The translations under genes were made by a program, and so were the position numbers. A stretch of 64,000 nt of DNA from Alteromonas salexigens (lineage in GTDB: Bacteria; Pseudomonadota; Gammaproteobacteria; Enterobacterales; Alteromonadaceae): positions 245,315 to 309,314 of the forward strand of contig NZ_JAOTJC010000008.1 in NCBI RefSeq assembly GCF_025628895.1, given 5' to 3'. Below, piece after piece: positions 61,078 to 64,000 of this stretch (its first letter is position 1; each line of letters opens with the position of its first letter). The notes under the pieces were generated by a model, which was given only the letters and a program-made list of their open reading frames with translations, was not told where the DNA came from and ran no database searches.

Positions 61078-61783
61078 GACCACGCCCGGCAGCGGCTGAA
61101 GGTAACGGTGCAACGTGGGGCCAGGGCAGGTTATCCGGGGGCGGTTGATCGGCCAGCCAGGTAGTGAACTCCGGCGACAAGAAGTGCTGACCTTGCTGCG
61201 GGGCACTTACACACTGTATTTGTTCATCATTGTGGCAAAATGCCAGTGCCCAGGCGTGCAAATAAGTCCGATCAGCGCTGCCGCCACCGTAAAGTGAATC
61301 GCCTAATACAGCTGCGCCCAGGCTCTTTAAGGCCACCCGTATCTGGTGAGTTTTGCCGGTGTGGGGTTTAATCAGAAATCCTCGCAACCCGGGGGCCACA
61401 CTGCTACTAAAAAACTGAGTAATGGCCGGGTTTTCCACCGTTTTAAGCAGGATGTGCTGACCGCCACGGCGGTTGCGCATATCGCCTTTGACGGTGCCCT
61501 GTTTCTTCTTCGGTTTTTGAGCGGACAGCGCAAGATAATACTTTTGAACCTGGCGGGTGGCGAACTGTTCTCCGATACTGGCAGCCGCGTCAGGGTGACG
61601 GGCCAGACACATCACTCCGGAGGTCACGGTATCCAGGCGGTGGCACAGATGAAGACCGGTGTAACCCGTGAGCGCACTGACCTGGCTCACTATGCCGTGG
61701 GTAGCATCATGCATTTCCACGCCCGGCGGTTTATGCACGATAAGAAAATCCGGGTGCTCTCGCAGGATGCGGACAGCCGCCAT
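61067..61783 (-). CDS. RluA-family pseudouridine synthase
   Basis: A 238-residue enzyme of the RluA branch (TIGR01621-like), which converts uridine to pseudouridine in RNA. The catalytic aspartate is in LCHRLDTVTSGVMCLAR, and HTGKTHQIRVALKSLGAAVLGDSLYGG follows. No S4 domain is present at the N-terminus. Its target RNA is unknown. It overlaps panE by 11 nt, implying coupling, and is 3 nt downstream of the Hpt gene. Confidence 0.92.
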   Translation of the reverse strand: MAAVRILREHPDFLIVHKPPGVEMHDATHGIVSQVSALTGYTGLHLCHRLDTVTSGVMCLARHPDAAASIGEQFATRQVQKYYLALSAQKPKKKQGTVKGDMRNRRGGQHILLKTVENPAITQFFSSSVAPGLRGFLIKPHTGKTHQIRVALKSLGAAVLGDSLYGGGSADRTYLHAWALAFCHNDEQIQCVSAPQQGQHFLSPEFTTWLADQPPPDNLPWPHVAPLPSAAAGRGHAP

Positions 61784-61786
61784 TAG

Positions 61787-62338
61787 TTATCCTTCAATGC
61801 GGTCAATTGCTGACTGATAATCCAGTTCGTCAATGAATTCACTGATGATGTTGCGTTCTGCCTCGTCACTGAAAATGCTGGTAAGCCACTCTTGCAGTTG
61901 CGCCTCTGGCACAAATTCATTGGCTTTAAGGGCGCTAAGCAGCGCCGCTTTGGCTACCGCGGTATCCGCATCGCCGGACGGCGCCGTCGCGTCAGGGTTA
62001 TCGTCAAGCAACGAAATAGCCCCCAGCGTGTCATTCAGCACCGCGATGAAGGTGTCGTAGTTCTCCGGAAGCGTATTTTCTGCTTTCAGCGCATCTTCCT
62101 GTTCTTTACACGCCACATGCAGTGCCCGCAGCCCCAGGTTACCGGCAACGCCCTTCAGTGTATGGATGTGCGCCCGCGCGGCATCAAAATCATCACTGGC
62201 ACATAACTGTTGCAGTTTGTCGTCTGTCTGACGGTATTCGTCGGAAAACTTATTGAGCAGTGTTAATAACAGCGCGCGATTTCCGCTAAGCTGGGAGATG
62301 CCGAATTCGAGATCGATAAGGGTGAGTGTTTGCGTCAT
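61787..62338 (-). CDS. Hpt-domain phosphotransfer protein
   Basis: A 183-residue protein with an N-terminal histidine phosphotransfer domain: the phosphorylatable His is in ARAHIHTLKGVAGNLGLRALHVACKEQEDAL (consensus HxLKGxxxNLG). The C-terminal ~75 residues, after a short acidic/Ala-rich linker (DNPDATAPSGDADTAV), look helical and are not recognised. No kinase or response regulator lies nearby, so it is an orphan. First gene of the minus-strand run Hpt-rlu-panE. Confidence 0.88.
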   Translation of the reverse strand: MTQTLTLIDLEFGISQLSGNRALLLTLLNKFSDEYRQTDDKLQQLCASDDFDAARAHIHTLKGVAGNLGLRALHVACKEQEDALKAENTLPENYDTFIAVLNDTLGAISLLDDNPDATAPSGDADTAVAKAALLSALKANEFVPEAQLQEWLTSIFSDEAERNIISEFIDELDYQSAIDRIEG

Positions 62339-62545
62339 GCAGATACATTCCTTAATTTCTTATTCGCTCAGTTTATGTCAGAAAAACATAAAATGATACA
62401 TCATCGGGGCCATTGCAAGCGGCATTGTGGAGGGAAATCTGCTACGCTGCCACGATTGCAGGCATACGTGCCCGTTGCCTGATTTTTCCACGCAGTTCCG
62501 TCTCTGTCGTGACTCGTTTAGTACTTATTTGAAAAAGGACGCGCA

Positions 62546-64000
62546 ATGTCGTTGAAGTTGACCGCCAGGGTCGTATTTGCTGCCGGAGTATTGGCACTGG
62601 CCAGTGCCTGTCAGTACGCTAAATCGCCTGAAGAAGAAGTCTCTGTCAGCGCCGACAGCAGTTATATTCCTTATCAGAAGTATACACTCGACAACGGCCT
62701 GACGGTGATCCTCCACCAGGACGACTCTGACCCTCTGGTGCATGTGGATATGACATACCATGTAGGGTCTGCCCGCGAAGAAGTCGGTAAGTCAGGCTTC
62801 GCCCACTTTTTTGAGCACATGATGTTCCAGGGCTCTCAGCACGTGGCAGACGAGCAACACTTCAAAGTGATCACCGAGTCTGGCGGTAACCTGAATGGGT
62901 CTACCAATACCGACCGGACCAATTACTACCAGACTGTCCCGGCCAACCAGCTGGAAAAAGTATTGTGGCTGGAGTCTGATCGCATGGGCTTTTTACTGCC
63001 GGCGGTGACCCAGGATAAGTTTGAGAACCAGCGTGAAACGGTCAAAAATGAACGGGCACAACGGGTGGACAACCAGCCGTACGGGCAGCGCTTCGAGAAA
63101 ACCAGTGAGGCACTTTACCCGCCAAGTCATCCTTACTCGTGGATTACCATTGGCTATACCGAAGATCTTGACCGCGTTAACGTCAACGACCTGAAAGCAT
63201 TTTTTGCCCGTTGGTACGGGCCCAATAATGCCACCTTGACCATTGGTGGTGATATCGATATTCAACAAACCAAAAAGTGGGTACAGAAGTATTTTGGTGA
63301 GATCCCAGCGGGGCCGGCGGTGGCTGAACCTGAACCAAAGCCAGTTACCCTGGATGAAACCCGTTATGTCACCCTGGAAGACAACGTGCATTTGCCATTG
63401 CTGCAAATCACCTTGCCTACTGTGTATGCCCGGCATCCGGACGAGGCACCGCTGGATGTGTTGTCCGACATTCTGGGCGGCGGTAAAGCGTCTCTGTTTT
63501 ATAAACACCTGGTGAAAGCCGGAATCGCGGTGCAGGCGGGTGTCTCGCACCCGTGCCGGGAACTGGCCTGCGAGTTTCAGATGATTGCGCTGGCGAACCC
63601 GGCAAAAACACAGGATTTGGCTGCGTTACACAAGGCAATTGAAGCTACCCTGAAAGATTTCGAGCAACGTGGCGTAACCGCCGACGATCTTGCCCGTACC
63701 AAAGCAGGCATTGAAGCCTCAACCGTATTTGGTCTGCAAAGTGTGGCAGGCAAAGTGTCATTACTGGCCAGCAATGAAACCTTTGAGGGCGAGCCGGACC
63801 TGGTGGCGGAAGACATTCGCCGTTACAACGCGGTAACAGCCGAAGACGTAATGCGGGTTTACCGCAAATACATCAAAGACGCCAATGCCGTGGTACTGAG
63901 TGTAGTTCCTGACGGACAATCGGGGCTGGCCGCCGCACCGCAAAACTTTACCTTCGATGAGCGGGATCTGCCCCCGGCCGATCCCATGCAGGCCTCGGTA
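62546..64000 (+). CDS. M16 family zinc metalloprotease, lipoprotein, truncated by the window end
   Basis: The reading frame is open to the last base. The protein starts with a signal peptide and lipobox (ALASAC), so it is a membrane-anchored periplasmic or outer-membrane peptidase. The zinc site HxxEH is HFFEHMMF, and the third ligand/acid is in FENQRETVKNERAQR. At least 485 residues are in the window; M16 lipoproteins of this kind (about 900 residues in marine Gammaproteobacteria) have a second, inactive half. ATG 62546 is preceded by AAAGGAC. Confidence 0.93.
   Translation, partial: MSLKLTARVVFAAGVLALASACQYAKSPEEEVSVSADSSYIPYQKYTLDNGLTVILHQDDSDPLVHVDMTYHVGSAREEVGKSGFAHFFEHMMFQGSQHVADEQHFKVITESGGNLNGSTNTDRTNYYQTVPANQLEKVLWLESDRMGFLLPAVTQDKFENQRETVKNERAQRVDNQPYGQRFEKTSEALYPPSHPYSWITIGYTEDLDRVNVNDLKAFFARWYGPNNATLTIGGDIDIQQTKKWVQKYFGEIPAGPAVAEPEPKPVTLDETRYVTLEDNVHLPLLQITLPTVYARHPDEAPLDVLSDILGGGKASLFYKHLVKAGIAVQAGVSHPCRELACEFQMIALANPAKTQDLAALHKAIEATLKDFEQRGVTADDLARTKAGIEASTVFGLQSVAGKVSLLASNETFEGEPDLVAEDIRRYNAVTAEDVMRVYRKYIKDANAVVLSVVPDGQSGLAAAPQNFTFDERDLPPADPMQASV

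Noticed and set aside
62993..63550. 185-codon minus-strand frame
   Set aside because: Antisense of the M16 protease, whose zinc motif and lipobox are clear on the plus strand.
1..64000. CRISPR arrays, insertion sequences, prophage or integrase genes, restriction or toxin-antitoxin systems
   Set aside because: No regular spaced repeats, transposase or integrase motifs or defence gene families were recognised anywhere in the window.

Overview
The window looks like a chromosomal segment of a marine gammaproteobacterium of the Alteromonadaceae (Alteromonas and relatives). The evidence is a Na+-pumping decarboxylase, several TonB-dependent receptors (TBDRs), a TtpC-type second TonB system with its DUF3450 and TPR partners, a pspF-sapABCDF/pspABC arrangement, holD-rimI and prfB-lysS pairs, and a typical gammaproteobacterial 4.5S RNA. 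No transposase, integrase, phage gene or CRISPR array was seen. Base composition is moderate and most genes sit in compact operons.

Layout. 1-450: a tRNA-Arg(ACG) followed by decayed tandem copies of its own ends. 900-4142: oadGAB, the Na+-translocating oxaloacetate decarboxylase. 4139-10736 (minus): pspF followed by sapABCDF. 10933-12381 (plus): divergent pspABC behind a sigma-54 promoter. 12571-19216: phenylalanine/tyrosine catabolism (phhA, a TyrR/PhhR regulator with a perfect TyrR box, hpd, hmgA, a fumarylacetoacetate hydrolase, maiA). 19276-22767: an Lrp-type regulator divergent from a leucine dehydrogenase-family gene, the 4.5S RNA, a ComFB-family protein and tryptophan 2,3-dioxygenase. 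Together this makes an amino-acid catabolic district running from Phe to homogentisate to fumarate and acetoacetate, with entry points for branched-chain amino acids and tryptophan.

23239-41301 is the transport district. It has an Oar-like TBDR, a second TBDR with very biased codon use, a group of minus-strand tailoring-type enzymes (TPR-sulfotransferase, methyltransferase, TPR-2OG-Fe oxygenase, methyltransferase) around a small lipoprotein, an 875-nt gene-poor regulatory stretch, and the operon DUF3450-ttpC-exbB-exbD-tonB-TPR that probably energises such receptors. The enzyme group between the receptors and the TonB motor is the part of the window least explained by known pathways.

41534-50327: tmcA, a hotdog thioesterase, an AraC-HDOD fusion protein, then a TPP riboswitch controlling a thiamine salvage operon (TBDR, YkoF-like thiamine binder, PnuT-like permease, ThiK-like kinase), closed by tRNA-Trp(CCA). 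The riboswitch expression platform can be read by eye as two mutually exclusive helices, one of which covers the ribosome binding site. 50390-64000: mostly information-processing and housekeeping genes (a divergent holD, rimI, prfC, argS, prfB with its programmed +1 frameshift, lysS, panE, an RluA-type pseudouridine synthase), with a periplasmic Gfo/Idh/MocA oxidoreductase, a ~100-residue 2OG-Fe oxygenase, an orphan Hpt protein and an M16 protease that runs off the end of the window.
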